Below, one piece after another: positions 41,682 to 57,299 of a stretch of 64,000 nt of DNA. Numbering within the stretch: the stretch's first letter is position 1; each line of letters starts with the position of its first letter. This stretch comes from Procambarus clarkii (taxonomy: Eukaryota; Arthropoda; Malacostraca; Decapoda; Cambaridae): positions 1 through 64,000 of the forward strand of contig NC_091180.1 of NCBI RefSeq assembly GCF_040958095.1, given 5' to 3'. The position numbers were made by a program, and so were the translations under genes. The notes under the pieces were generated by a model that saw only the letters and a list, made by a program, of their open reading frames with translations, did not search any database and was not told where the DNA came from.

Positions 41682-44600
41682 GTGTGTGACATTTTGTACA
41701 AACTCCCCTGCAGTTTTCAAAATATCCCAAATATCCCAATTTCGAGGCCTGAGCCATATTTTGGAGCCAAATTCAGGCTCTCTGCACGTATTCGCAGTTT
41801 GAAATTAAGACTTTTCATACCCAACATATGCCTAGTACTGAATGCGGAGTTTGGTCACATTTGTCCCAGACCCCCCTGCAGTTTTTAAAATATCCCAAAC
41901 ATCCCAATTTCGAGGCCTGAGCCATATTTTGGAGCCAAATTCAGGCTCTCTGCACGTATTCGCAGTTTGAAATTAAGACTTTTCATACCCAACATATGCC
42001 AAGTACTGAATGCGGAGTTTGGTCACATTTGTCCCAATCCTCCCAGCAATTTTCAAAATATCCCAAACATCCCAATTTCGAGGCCTGAGCCATATTTTGG
42101 AGCCAAATTCAGGCTCTCTGCACGTATTCGCAGTTTGAAATTACGACTTTTTATACCTAACATATGCCAAGTACTAAAAGCGGCGTTTGGTCATATTTGT
42201 CCAAACTCCTCTGCAGTTTTCAAAATATCCCAAACATCCCAATTTCGAGGCCTGAGCCATATTTTGGAGCCAAATTCTGGCTCTCTGCACGTATTCGCAG
42301 TTTGAAATTGCGACTTATTATACCCAACATATGCCAAGTACTGAAAGTGGCGTTTGGTCACATTTGTCCCAATCCTCCCAGCAATTTTCAAAATATCCCA
42401 AACATCCCAATTTCGAGGCCTGAGCCATATTTTGGAGCCAAATTCAGGCTCTCTGCACGTATTCGCAGTTTGAAATTACGACTTTTTATACCTAACATAT
42501 GCCAAGTACTAAAAGCGGCGTTTGGTCATATTTGTCCAAACTCCTCTGCAGTTTTCAAAATATCCCAAACATCTCAATTTCGAGGCCTGAGCCATATTTT
42601 GGAGCCAAATTCTGGCTCTCTGCACGTATTCGCAGTTTGAAATTGCGACTTTTTATTCCCAACATATGCCAAGTACTGAAAGCGGCAGTGATTCAAATTT
42701 TGCACAAACTCCCTGCAGTTTTCAAAATATCCCAAACTTCCCAATTTCGAGGCCTGACCCATATTTTGGAGCCAAATTCTGGCTCTCTGCACGTATTCGC
42801 AGTTTGAAATTACGACTTTTTATACCCAACATATGCCAAGTACTGAAAGCGGCGTTTGGTCACATTTGTCCCAATCCCCCCAGCAATTTTCAAAATATCC
42901 CAAACATCCCAATTTCGAGGCCTGAGCCATATTTTAGAGCCAAATTCTGCCTCTCTGCACGTATTCGCAGTTTGAAATTACGACTTTTTATACCCAACAT
43001 ATGCAAAGTACTGAAAGCGGCGTTTGGTCACATTTGTCCCAAACCTCCCTGCAATTTTCAAAATATCCCAAACATCCCAATTTCGAGGCCTGAGCCATAC
43101 TTTGGAGGCAAATTCTGGCTCTCTGCACGTATTCGCAGTTTGAAATTACGACTTTTTATACCTAACATATGCCAAGTACTAAAAGCGGCGTTTGGTCATA
43201 TTTGTCCAAACTCCTCTGCAGTTTTCAAAATATCCCAAACATCCCAATTTCGAGGCCTGAGCCATATTTTGGAGCCAAATTCTGGCTCTCTGCACGTATT
43301 CGCAGTTTGAAATTGCGACTTATTATACCCAACATATGCCAAGTACTGAAAGCGGCGTTTGGTCACATTTGTCCCAAACCTCCCTGCAGTTTTCAAAATA
43401 TCCCAAACATCCCAATTTCGAGGCCTGAGCCATACTTTGGAGGCAAATTCTGGCTCTCTGCACGTATTCGCAGTTTGAAATTATGACTTTTTTATACCCA
43501 GCATATGCCAAGTACTGAAAGCGGCGTTGGGTCATATTTGTCCCAAACTCCCATGTAGTTTTAAAAATATCCCAAACATCCCAATTTCGAGGCCTGAGTC
43601 ATATTTTGGAGCCAAATTCTTGCTCTCTGCACATATTCGCAGTTTGAAATTGCGACTTATTATACCCAACATATGTCAAATACTGAAAGGGGCAGTGATT
43701 CACATTTTGCACAAACTCCCCTGCAGTTTTCAAAATATCCCAAATATCCCAATTTCGAGGCCTGACCCATATTTTGGAGCCAAATTCTGGCTCTCTGCAT
43801 GTATTTGCAGATTTAAATTACGACTTTTTATACCCAACATATGCCAAGTACTGAAAGCGGCGTTTGGTCACATTTGTCCCAAACCTCCCTGCAATTTTCA
43901 AAATATCCCAAACATCCCAATTTCGAGGCCTGAGCCATATTTTGGAGGCAAATTCAGGCTCTCTGCACGTATTCGCAGTTTGAAATTACGACTTTTTATA
44001 CCCAACATATGCCAAGTACTGAGAGCGGCGTTTGGTCATATTTGTCCCAAACTCCCCTGCAGTTTTCAAAATATCCCAAACATCCCAATTTCGAGGCCTG
44101 AGTCATATTTTGGAGCCAAATTATGGCTCTCTGCACGTATTCGCTGTTTGAAATTGCGACTTATTATACCCAACATATGCCAAGTACTGAAAGCGGCAAT
44201 GAGTCACATTTTGCACAAACTCCCCTGCAGTTTTCAAAATATCGCTAAAATCCCAATTTCAAGGCCTGAGCCATATTTTGGAGCCAAATTCAGGCTCTCT
44301 GCACGTATTCTCAGTTTGAAATGACGACTTTTTATACCCAACATATGCCAAGTACTGAAAGCGGCGTTTGGTCACATTTGTCCCAAACCACCCTGCAGTT
44401 TTCAAAATATCCCAAATATCCCAATTTCGAGGCCTGAGCCATATTTTGGAGCCAAATTCTGGCTCTCTGCACGTATTCGCAGTTTGAAATTATGACTTTT
44501 TATACCCAACATATGCCATGTCCTGAAAGCGGCAGTGTGTGACATTTTGCACAAACTCCCCTGCAGTTTTCAAAATATCCCAAATATCCCAATTTCGAGG

Positions 44601-46215
44601 CCTGAGCCATATTATGGAGCCAAATTCGAGCTCTCTGCACATATTTGCAGTTTGAAATTGCGACTTTTTATACCAACATATGCCAAGTACTGAATGAGGT
44701 GTTTGGTCACATTTGTCCCAAACCTACTTATAGTTTTAAAAAATATCCCAAACATCCCAATTTCAAGGCCTGAGCCATATTTTGGAGCCAAATTCTGGCT
44801 CTATGCACGTATTCGCAGTTTGAAATTGCGACTTATTATACCCAACTATGCCAAGTACTGAAAGCGGCAGTGATTCACATTTTGCACAAACTCCCCTGCA
44901 GTTTTCAAAATATCCCAAACTTCCCAATTTCGAGGCCTGACCCAAATTTTGGAGCCAAGTTCTGGCTCTCTGCACGTATTCGCAGTTTGAAACTACAACT
45001 TTTTATACCCAACATATGCCAAGTACTGAAAGCGGCGTTTGGTCACATTTGTCCCAAACCTCCCTGCAAGATTTCAAAATATCCCAAACATCCCAATTTC
45101 GAGGCCTGAGCCATATTTTGGAGCCAAATGCTGGCTCTATGCACGGATTCGCAGATTGATATTATGACTTTTTATACCCAACATATGCCAAGACCTGAAA
45201 GCGGCAGTGAGTGACATTTAACAAAAACTCCCCTGCAGTTTTCGAAATATCCCAAATATCCCAATTCCGAGGCCTGAGCCATATTTTGGAACCAAATTCT
45301 TGCTCTCTGCACGTATTCGCAGTTTGAAATTACGACTTTTTTTTCCCCACATATGCCAAGTACTGAAAGCGGCGTTTGGTCACATTTGTCCCAATCCCCC
45401 CTTGCAAATTTCTAAATATCCCAAACATCCCAATTTCGAGGCCTGAGCCATATTTTGGAGCCAAATTCTGGCTCTTTGCACATCTTCGCAGTTTGAAATT
45501 ACGACTTTTTAAACCCAACATATGCCAAGTACTGAAAGCAGCGTTTAGTCATATGTGTCCCAAACTCCTCTGCAGTTTTCAAAATATCCCAAACATCCCA
45601 ATTTCGAGGCCTGAGCCATATTTTGGAGCCAAATTTTAGCTCTATGCACGTATTCGCAGTTTGAAATTACGACTTTTTATACCCAACATATGCCAAGTCC
45701 TGAAAGCGGCAATGAGTGACATTTTGCACAAACTCCCCTGCAGTTTTCGAAATATCCCAAATATATCATTTTCGAGGCCAAGCCATATTTTGGAGCTAAA
45801 TTCTGGCTCTCTGCACGTATTCGCTTTTTGAAATTACGACTTTTTTATACCCAACATATGCCAAGTACAGAAAGCGGCGTTTGGTCACATTTGTCCTAAT
45901 CCCCCCAGCAATTTTCAAAATATCCCAAACATCCCAATTTCGAGGTGTGAGCCATATTTTGGAGCCAAATTCTGCCTCTCTGCACGTATTCGCAGTTTGA
46001 AATTACGAGTTTTTATACCCAACATATGCCAAGTACTGAAAGCGGCGTTTGGTCATATTTGTCCCAAACTCCCCTGCAGTTTTCAAAATATCTCAAACTA
46101 ACCAATTTCGTGGCCTGAGTCATATTTTGGAGCCAAATTCTGGCTCTCTGCACGTATTCGCAGTTTGAAATTACTACTTTTTATACCCAACATATGTTAA
46201 GACCTAAAAGCGGCA
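41682..46215. repeat. HOR B, copy 1 (4534 bp, 27 monomers)
   Basis: Unit boundaries set at the diagnostic monomer containing GACATTTTGTACAAACTCCC (41682, 46216, 50248, 52766, 57300, 61834). Confidence 0.92.
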
Positions 46216-49200
46216 GTGTGTGACATTTTGTACAAACTCCCCTGCAGTTTTCAAAATATCCCAAATATCCCAATTTCGAGGCCTGAGCCATATTTTGGAG
46301 CCAAATTCAGGCTCTCTGCACGTATTCGCAGTTTGAAATTAAGACTTTTCATACCCAACATATGCCTAGTACTGAATGCGGAGTTTGGTCACATTTGTCC
46401 CAGACCCCCCTGCAGTTTTCAAAATATCCCAAACATCCCAATTTCGAGGCCTGAGCCATATTTTGGAGCCAAATTCAGGCTCTCTGCACGTATTCGCAGT
46501 TTGAAATTAAGACTTTTCATACCCAACATATGCCAAGTACTGAATGCGGAGTTTGGTCACATTTGTCCCAATCCTCCCAGCAATTTTCAAAATTTCCCAA
46601 ACATCCCAATTTCGAGGCCTGAGCCATATTTTGGAGCCAAATTCAGGCTCTCTGCACGTATTCGCAGTTTGAAATTACGACTTTTTATACCTAACATATG
46701 CCAAGTACTAAAAGCGGCGTTTGGTCATATTTGTCCAAACTCCTCTGCAGTTTTCAAAATATCCCAAACATCCCAATTTCGAGGCCTGAGCCATATTTTG
46801 GAGCCAAATTCTGGCTCTCTGCACGTATTCGCAGTTTGAAATTACGACTTTTTATACCCAACATATGCCAAGTACTGAAAGCGGCGTTTGGTCACATTTG
46901 TCCCAATCCCCCCAGCAATTTTCAAAATATCCCAAACATCCCAATTTCGAGGCCTGAGCCATATTTTAGAGCCAAATTCTGCCTCTCTGCACGTATTCGC
47001 AGTTTGAAATTACGACTTTTTATACCCAACATATGCAAAGTACTGAAAGCGGCGTTTGGTCACATTTGTCCCAAACCTCCCTTCAATTTTCAAAATATCC
47101 CAAACATCCCAATTTCGAGGCCTGAGCCATACTTTGGAGGCAAATTCTGGCTCTCTGCACGTATTCGCAGTTTGAAATTACGACTTTTTATACCTAACAT
47201 ATGCCAAGTACTAAAAGCGGCGTTTGGTCATATTTGTCCAAACTCCTCTGCAGTTTTCAAAATATCCCAAACATCCCAATTTCGAGGCCTGAGCCATATT
47301 TTGGAGCCAAATTCTGGCTCTCTGCACGTATTCGCAGCTTGAAATTGCGACTTATTATACCCAACATATGCCAAGTACTGAAAGCGGCGTTTGGTCACAT
47401 TTGTCCCAAACCTCCCTGCAGTTTTCAAAATATCCCAAACATCCCAATTTCGAGGCCTGAGCCATACTTTGGAGGCAAATTCTGGCTCTCTGCACGTATT
47501 CGCAGTTTGAAATTATGACTTTTTTATACCCAGCATATGCCAAGTACTGAAAGCGGCGTTGGGTCATATTTGTCCCAAACTCCCATGTAGTTTTAAAAAT
47601 ATCCCAAACATCCCAATTTCGAGGCCTGAGTCATATTTTGGAGCCAAATTCTTGCTCTCTGCACATATTCGCAGTTTGAAATTGCGACTTATTATACCCA
47701 ACATATGTCAAATACTGAAAGGGGCAGTGATTCACATTTTGCACAAACTCCCCTGCAGTTTTCAAAATATCCCAAATATCCCAATTTCGAGGCCTGACCC
47801 ATATTTTGGAGCCAAATTCTGGCTCTCTGCATGTATTTGCAGATTTAAATTACGACTTTTTATACCCAACATATGCCAAGTACTGAAAGCGGCGTTTGGT
47901 CACATTTGTCCCAAACCTCCCTGCAATTTTCAAAATATCCCAAACATCCCAATTTCGAGGCCTGAGCCATATTTTGGAGGCAAATTCAGGCTCTCTGCAC
48001 GTATTCGCAGTTTGAAATTACGACTTTTTATACCCAACATATGCCAAGTACTGAGAGCGGCGTTTGGTCATATTTGTCCCAAACTCCCCTGCAGTTTTCA
48101 AAATATCCCAAACATCCCAATTTCGAGGCCTGAGTCATATTTTGGAGCCAAATTATGGCTCTCTGCACGTATTCGCTGTTTGAAATTGCGACTTATTATA
48201 CCCAACATATGCCAAGTACTGAAAGCGGCAATGAGTCACATTTTGCACAAACTCCCCTGCAGTTTTCAAAATATCGCTAAAATCCCAATTTCAAGGCCTG
48301 AGCCATATTTTGGAGCCAAATTCAGGCTCTCTGCACGTATTCTCAGTTTGAAATGACGACTTTTTATACCCAACATATGCCAAGTACTGAAAGCGGCGTT
48401 TGGTCACATTTGTCCCAAACCACCCTGCAGTTTTCAAAATATCCCAAATATCCCAATTTCGAGGCCTGAGCCATATTTTGGAGCCAAATTCTGGCTCTCT
48501 GCACGTATTCGCAGTTTGAAATTATGACTTTTTATACCCAACATATGCCATGTCCTGAAAGCGGCAGTGTGTGACATTTTGCACAAACTCCCCTGCAGTT
48601 TTCAAAATATCCCAAATATCCCAATTTCGAGGCCTGAGCCATATTATGGAGCCAAATTCGAGCTCTCTGCACATATTTGCAGTTTGAAATTGCGACTTTT
48701 TATACCAACATATGCCAAGTACTGAATGAGGTGTTTGGTCACATTTGTCCCAAACCTACTTATAGTTTTAAAAAATATCCCAAACATCCCAATTTCAAGG
48801 CCTGAGCCATATTTTGGAGCCAAATTCTGGCTCTATGCACGTATTCGCAGTTTGAAATTGCGACTTATTATACCCAACTATGCCAAGTACTGAAAGCGGC
48901 AGTGATTCACATTTTGCACAAACTCCCCTGCAGTTTTCAAAATATCCCAAACTTCCCAATTTCGAGGCCTGACCCAAATTTTGGAGCCAAGTTCTGGCTC
49001 TCTGCACGTATTCGCAGTTTGAAACTACAACTTTTTATACCCAACATATGCCAAGTACTGAAAGCGGCGTTTGGTCACATTTGTCCCAAACCTCCCTGCA
49101 AGATTTCAAAATATCCCAAACATCCCAATTTCGAGGCCTGAGCCATATTTTGGAGCCAAATGCTGGCTCTATGCACGGATTCGCAGATTGATATTATGAC

Positions 49201-50247
49201 TTTTTATACCCAACATATGCCAAGACCTGAAAGCGGCAGTGAGTGACATTTAACAAAAACTCCCCTGCAGTTTTCGAAATATCCCAAATATCCCAATTCC
49301 GAGGCCTGAGCCATATTTTGGAACCAAATTCTTGCTCTCTGCACGTATTCGCAGTTTGAAATTACGACTTTTTTTTCTCCACATATGCCAAGTACTGAAT
49401 GCGGCGTTTGGTCACATTTGTCCCAATCCCCCCTTGCAAATTTCTAAATATCCCAAACATCCCAATTTCGAGGCCTGAGCCATATTTTGGAGCCAAATTC
49501 TGGCTCTTTGCACATCTTCGCAGTTTGAAATTACGACTTTTTAAACCCAACATATGCCAAGTACTGAAAGCAGCGTTTAGTCATATGTGTCCCAAACTCC
49601 TCTGCAGTTTTCAAAATATCCCAAACATCCCAATTTCGAGGCCTGAGCCATATTTTGGAGCCAAATTTTAGCTCTATGCACGTATTCGCAGTTTGAAATT
49701 ACGACTTTTTATACCCAACATATGCCAAGTCCTGAAAGCGGCAATGAGTGACATTTTGCACAAACTCCCCTGCAGTTTTCGAAATATCCCAAATATATCA
49801 TTTTCGAGGCCAAGCCATATTTTGGAGCTAAATTCTGGCTCTCTGCACGTATTCGCTTTTTGAAATTACGACTTTTTTATACCCAACATATGCCAAGTAC
49901 AGAAAGCGGCGTTTGGTCACATTTGTCCTAATCCCCCCAGCAATTTTCAAAATATCCCAAACATCCCAATTTCGAGGTGTGAGCCATATTTTGGAGCCAA
50001 ATTCTGCCTCTCTGCACGTATTCGCAGTTTGAAATTACGAGTTTTTATACCCAACATATGCCAAGTACTGAAAGCGGCGTTTGGTCATATTTGTCCCAAA
50101 CTCCCCTGCAGTTTTCAAAATATCTCAAACTAACCAATTTCGTGGCCTGAGTCATATTTTGGAGCCAAATTCTGGCTCTCTGCACGTATTCGCAGTTTGA
50201 AATTACTACTTTTTATACCCAACATATGTTAAGACCTAAAAGCGGCA
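46216..50247. repeat. HOR B, copy 2 (4032 bp; three monomers missing)
   Basis: Offsets to copy 1 change from 4534 (42164/46698) to 4032 (43310/47342, 43527/47559). The three monomers at about 42302-42804 of copy 1 are absent here near 46840. The loss is in phase with the monomer. Confidence 0.9.
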
Positions 50248-52765
50248 GTGTGTGACATTTTGTACAAACTCCCCTGCAGTTTTCAAAATATCCCAAATAT
50301 CCCAATTTCGAGGCCTGAGCCATATTTTGGAGCCAAATTCAGGCTCTCTGCACGTATTCGCAGTTTGAAATTAAGACTTTTCATACCCAACATATGCCTA
50401 GTACTGAATGCGGAGTTTGGTCACATTTGTCCCAGACCCCCCTGCAGTTTTCAAAATATCCCAAACATCCCAATTTCGAGGCCTGAGCCATATTTTGGAG
50501 CCAAATTCAGGCTCTCTGCACGTATTCGCAGTTTGAAATTAAGACTTTTCATACCCAACATATGCCAAGTACTGAATGCGGAGTTTGGTCACATTTGTCC
50601 CAATCCTCCCAGCAATTTTCAAAATTTCCCAAACATCCCAATTTCGAGGCCTGAGCCATATTTTGGAGCCAAATTCAGGCTCTCTGCACGTATTCGCAGT
50701 TTGAAATTACGACTTTTTATACCTAACATATGCCAAGTACTAAAAGCGGCGTTTGGTCATATTTGTCCAAACTCCTCTGCAGTTTTCAAAATATCCCAAA
50801 CATCCCAATTTCGAGGCCTGAGCCATATTTTGGAGCCAAATTCTGGCTCTCTGCACGTATTCGCAGTATGAAATTGCGACTTATTATACCCAACATATGC
50901 CAAGTACTGAAAGTGGCGTTTGGTCACATTTGTCCCAATCCTCCCAGCAATTTTCAAAATATCCCAAACATCCCAATTTCGAGGCCTGAGCCATATTTTG
51001 GAGCCAAATTCAGGCTCTCTGCACGTATTCGCAGTTTGAAATTACGACTTTTTATACCTAACATATGCCAAGTACTAAAAGCGGCGTTTGGTCATATTTG
51101 TCCAAACTCCTCTGCAGTTTTCAAAATATCCCAAACATCTCAATTTCGAGGCCTGAGCCATATTTTGGAGCCAAATTCTGGCTCTCTGCACGTATTCGCA
51201 GTTTGAAATTGCGACTTATTATTCCCAACATATGCCAAGTACTGAAAGCGGCAGTGATTCAAATTTTGCACAAACTCCCTGCAGTTTTCAAAATATCCCA
51301 AACTTCCCAATTTCGAGGCCTGACCCATATTTTGGAGCCAAATTCTGGCTCTCTGCACGTATTCGCAGTTTGAAATTACGACTTTTTATACCCAACATAT
51401 GCCAAGTACTGAAAGCGGCGTTTGGTCACATTTGTCCCAATCCCCCCAGCAATTTTCAAAATATCCCAAACATCCCAATTTCGAGGCCTGAGCCATATTT
51501 TAGAGCCAAATTCTGCCTCTCTGCACGTATTCGCAGTTTGAAATTACGACTTTTTATACCCAACATATGCAAAGTACTGAAAGCGGCGTTTGGTCACATT
51601 TGTCCCAAACCTCCCTGCAATTTTCAAAATATCCCAAACATCCCAATTTCGAGGCCTGAGCCATATTTTGGAGCCAAATGCTGGCTCTATGCACGGATTC
51701 GCAGATTGATATTATGACTTTTTATACCCAACATATGCCAAGACCTGAAAGCGGCAGTGAGTGACATTTAACACAAACTCCCCTGCAGTTTTCGAAATAT
51801 CCCAAATATCCCAATTCCGAGGCCTGAGCCATATTTTGGAACCAAATTCTTGCTCTCTGCACGTATTCGCAGTTTGAAATTACGACTTTTTTTTCCCCAC
51901 ATATGCCAAGTACTGAAAGCGGCGTTTGGTCACATTTGTCCCAATCCCCCCTTGCAAATTTCTAAATATCCCAAACATCCCAATTTCGAGGCCTGAGCCA
52001 TATTTTGGAGCCAAATTCTGGCTCCTTGCACATCTTCGCAGTTTGAAATTACGACTTTTTAAACCCAACATATGCCAAGTACTGAAAGCAGCGTTTAGTC
52101 ATATGTGTCCCAAACTCCTCTGCAGTTTTCAAAATATCCCAAACATCCCAATTTCGAGGCCTGAGCCATATTTTGGAGCCAAATTTTAGCTCTATGCACG
52201 TATTCGCAGTTTGAAATTACGACTTTTTATACCCAACATATGCCAAGTCCTGAAAGCGGCAATGAGTGACATTTTGCACAAACTCCCCTGCAGTTTTCGA
52301 AATATCCCAAATATATCATTTTCGAGGCCAAGCCATATTTTGGAGCTAAATTCTGGCTCTCTGCACGTATTCGCTTTTTGAAATTACGACTTTTTTATAC
52401 CCAACATATGCCAAGTACAGAAAGCGGCGTTTGGTCACATTTGTCCTAATCCCCCCAGCAATTTTCAAAATATCCCAAACATCCCAATTTCGAGGTGTGA
52501 GCCATATTTTGGAGCCAAATTCTGCCTCTCTGCACGTATTCGCAGTTTGAAATTACGAGTTTTTATACCCAACATATGCCAAGTACTGAAAGCGGCGTTT
52601 GGTCATATTTGTCCCAAACTCCCCTGCAGTTTTCAAAATATCCCAAACTAACCAATTTCGTGGCCTGAGTCATATTTTGGAGCCAAATTCTGGCTCTCTG
52701 CACGTATTCGCAGTTTGAAATTACTACTTTTTATACCCAACATATGTTAAGACCTAAAAGTGGCA
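50248..52765. repeat. HOR B, copy 3 (2518 bp; twelve monomers missing)
   Basis: Follows copy 1 to about 51655, then jumps to sequence corresponding to 45105 of copy 1. The 2016 bp lost is exactly twelve times 168, again without disturbing monomer phase. Confidence 0.9.
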
Positions 52766-55700
52766 GTGTGTGACATTTTGTACAAACTCCCCTGCAGTTT
52801 TCAAAATATCCCAAATATCCCAATTTCGAGGCCTGAGCCATATTTTGGAGCCAAATTCAGGCTCTCTGCACGTATTCGCAGTTTGAAATTAAGACTTTTC
52901 ATACCCAACATATGCCTAGTACTGAATGCGGAGTTTGGTCACATTTGTCCCAGACCCCCCTGCAGTTTTCAAAATATCCCAAACATCCCAATTTCGAGGC
53001 CTGAGCCATATTTTGGAGCCAAATTCAGGCTCTCTGCACGTATTCGCAGTTTGAAATTAAGACTTTTCATACCCAACATATGCCAAGTACTGAATGCGGA
53101 GTTTGGTCACATTTGTCCCAATCCTCCCAGCAATTTTCAAAATATCCCAAACATCCCAATTTCGAGGCCTGAGCCATATTTTGGAGCCAAATTCAGGCTC
53201 TCTGCACGTATTCGCAGTTTGAAATTACGACTTTTTATACCTAACATATGCCAAGTACTAAAAGCGGCGTTTGGTCATATTTGTCCAAACTCCTCTGCAG
53301 TTTTCAAAATATCCCAAACATCCCAATTTCGAGGCCTGAGCCATATTTTGGAGCCAAATTCTGGCTCTCTGCACGTATTCGCAGTTTGAAATTGCGACTT
53401 ATTATACCCAACATATGCCAAGTACTGAAAGTGGCGTTTGGTCACATTTGTCCCAATCCTCCCAGCAATTTTCAAAATATCCCAAACATCCCAATTTCGA
53501 GGCCTGAGCCATATTTTGGAGCCAAATTCAGGCTCTCTGCACGTATTCGCAGTTTGAAATTACGACTTTTTATACCTAACATATGCCAAGTACTAAAAGC
53601 GGCGTTTGGTCATATTTGTCCAAACTCCTCTGCAGTTTTCAAAATATCCCAAACATCTCAATTTCGAGGCCTGAGCCATATTTTGGAGCCAAATTCTGGC
53701 TCTCTGCACGTATTCGCAGTTTGAAATTGCGACTTTTTATTCCCAACATATGCCAAGTACTGAAAGCGGCAGTGATTCGAATTTTGCACAAACTCCCTGC
53801 AGTTTTCAAAATATCCCAAACTTCCCAATTTCGAGGCCTGACCCATATTTTGGAGCCAAATTCTGGCTCTCTGCACGTATTCGCAGTTTGAAATTACGAC
53901 TTTTTATACCCAACATATGCCAAGTACTGAAAGCGGCGTTTGGTCACATTTGTCCCAATCCCCCCAGCAATTTTCAAAATATCCCAAACATCCCAATTTC
54001 GAGGCCTGAGCCATATTTTAGAGCCAAATTCTGCCTCTCTGCACGTATTCGCAGTTTGAAATTACGACTTTTTATACCCAACATATGCAAAGTACTGAAA
54101 GCGGCGTTTGGTCACATTTGTCCCAAACCTCCCTGCAATTTTCAAAATATCCCAAACATCCCAATTTCGAGGCCTGAGCCATACTTTGGAGGCAAATTCT
54201 GGCTCTCTGCACGTATTCGCAGTTTGAAATTACGACTTTTTATACCTAACATATGCCAAGTACTAAAAGCGGCGTTTGGTCATATTTGTCCAAACTCCTC
54301 TGCAGTTTTCAAAATATCCCAAACATCCCAATTTCGAGGCCTGAGCCATATTTTGGAGCCAAATTCTGGCTCTCTGCACGTATTCGCAGTTTGAAATTGC
54401 GACTTATTATACCCAACATATGCCAAGTACTGAAAGCGGCGTTTGGTCACATTTGTCCCAAACCTCCCTGCAGTTTTCAAAATATCCCAAACATCCCAAT
54501 TTCGAGGCCTGAGCCATACTTTGGAGGCAAATTCTGGCTCTCTGCACGTATTCGCAGTTTGAAATTATGACTTTTTTATACCCAGCATATGCCAAGTACT
54601 GAAAGCGGCGTTGGGTCATATTTGTCCCAAACTCCCATGTAGTTTTAAAAATATCCCAAACATCCCAATTTCGAGGCCTGAGTCATATTTTGGAGCCAAA
54701 TTCTTGCTCTCTGCACATATTCGCAGTTTGAAATTGCGACTTATTATACCCAACATATGTCAAATACTGAAAGGGGCAGTGATTCACATTTTGCACAAAC
54801 TCCCCTGCAGTTTTCAAAATATCCCAAATATCCCAATTTCGAGGCCTGACCCATATTTTGGAGCCAAATTCTGGCTCTCTGCATGTATTTGCAGATTTAA
54901 ATTACGACTTTTTATACCCAACATATGCCAAGTACTGAAAGCGGCGTTTGGTCACATTTGTCCCAAACCTCCCTGCAATTTTCAAAATATCCCAAACATC
55001 CCAATTTCGAGGCCTGAGCCATATTTTGGAGGCAAATTCAGGCTCTCTGCACGTATTCGCAGTTTGAAATTACGACTTTTTATACCCAACATATGCCAAG
55101 TACTGAGAGCGGCGTTTGGTCATATTTGTCCCAAACTCCCCTGCAGTTTTCAAAATATCCCAAACATCCCAATTTCGAGGCCTGAGTCATATTTTGGAGC
55201 CAAATTATGGCTCTCTGCACGTATTCGCTGTTTGAAATTGCGACTTATTATACCCAACATATGCCAAGTACTGAAAGCGGCAATGAGTCACATTTTGCAC
55301 AAACTCCCCTGCAGTTTTCAAAATATCGCTAAAATCCCAATTTCAAGGCCTGAGCCATATTTTGGAGCCAAATTCAGGCTCTCTGCACGAATTCTCAGTT
55401 TGAAATGACGACTTTTTATACCCAACATATGCCAAGTACTGAAAGCGGCGTTTGGTCACATTTGTCCCAAACCACCCTGCAGTTTTCAAAATATCCCAAA
55501 TATCCCAATTTCGAGGCCTGAGCCATATTTTGGAGCCAAATTCTGGCTCTCTGCACGTATTCGCAGTTTGAAATTATGACTTTTTATACCCAACATATGC
55601 CATGTCCTGAAAGCGGCAGTGTGTGACATTTTGCACAAACTCCCCTGCAGTTTTCAAAATATCCCAAATATCCCAATTTCGAGGCCTGAGCCATATTATG

Positions 55701-57299
55701 GAGCCAAATTCGAGCTCTCTGCACATATTTGCAGTTTGAAATTGCGACTTTTTATACCAACATATGCCAAGTACTGAATGAGGTGTTTGGTCACATTTGT
55801 CCCAAACCTACTTATAGTTTTAAAAAATATCCCAAACATCCCAATTTCAAGGCCTGAGCCATATTTTGGAGCCAAATTCTGGCTCTATGCACGTATTCGC
55901 AGTTTGAAATTGCGACTTATTATACCCAACTATGCCAAGTACTGAAAGCGGCAGTGATTCACATTTTGCACAAACTCCCCTGCAGTTTTCAAAATATCCC
56001 AAACTTCCCAATTTCGAGGCCTGACCCAAATTTTGGAGCCAAGTTCTGGCTCTCTGCACGTATTCGCAGTTTGAAACTACAACTTTTTATACCCAACATA
56101 TGCCAAGTACTGAAAGCGGCGTTTGGTCACATTTGTCCCAAACCTCCCTGCAAGATTTCAAAATATCCCAAACATCCCAATTTCGAGGCCTGAGCCATAT
56201 TTTGGAGCCAAATGCTGGCTCTATGCACGGATTCGCAGATTGATATTATGACTTTTTATACCCAACATATGCCAAGACCTGAAAGCGGCAGTGAGTGACA
56301 TTTAACAAAAACTCCCCTGCAGTTTTCGAAATATCCCAAATATCCCAATTCCGAGGCCTGAGCCATATTTTGGAACCAAATTCTTGCTCTCTGCACGTAT
56401 TCGCAGTTTGAAATTACGACTTTTTTTTCCCCACATATGCCAAGTACTGAAAGCGGCGTTTGGTCACATTTGTCCCAATCCCCCCTTGCAAATTTCTAAA
56501 TATCCCAAACATCCCAATTTCGAGGCCTGAGCCATATTTTGGAGCCAAATTCTGGCTCTTTGCACATCTTCGCAGTTTGAAATTACGACTTTTTAAACCC
56601 AACATATGCCAAGTACTGAAAGCAGCGTTTAGTCATATGTGTCCCAAACTCCTCTGCAGTTTTCAAAATATCCCAAACATCCCAATTTCGAGGCCTGAGC
56701 CATATTTTGGAGCCAAATTTTAGCTCTATGCACGTATTCGCAGTTTGAAATTACGACTTTTTATACCCAACATATGCCAAGTCCTGAAAGCGGCAATGAG
56801 TGACATTTTGCACAAACTCCCCTGCAGTTTTCGAAATATCCCAAATATATCATTTTCGAGGCCAAGCCATATTTTGGAGCTAAATTCTGGCTCTCTGCAC
56901 GTATTCGCTTTTTGAAATTACGACTTTTTTATACCCAACATATGCCAAGTACAGAAAGCGGCGTTTGGTCACATTTGTCCTAATCCCCCCAGCAATTTTC
57001 AAAATATCCCAAACATCCCAATTTCGAGGTGTGAGCCATATTTTGGAGCCAAATTCTGCCTCTCTGCACGTATTCGCAGTTTGAAATTACGAGTTTTTAT
57101 ACCCAACATATGCCAAGTACTGAAAGCGGCGTTTGGTCATATTTGTCCCAAACTCCCCTGCAGTTTTCAAAATATCCCAAACTAACCAATTTCGTGGCCT
57201 GAGTCATATTTTGGAGCCAAATTCTGGCTCTCTGCACGTATTCGCAGTTTGAAATTACTACTTTTTATACCCAACATATGTTAAGACCTAAAAGCGGCA
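52766..57299. repeat. HOR B, copy 4 (4534 bp)
   Basis: Full-length unit. Includes the three monomers absent from copy 2 (53385-53888). Confidence 0.92.
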
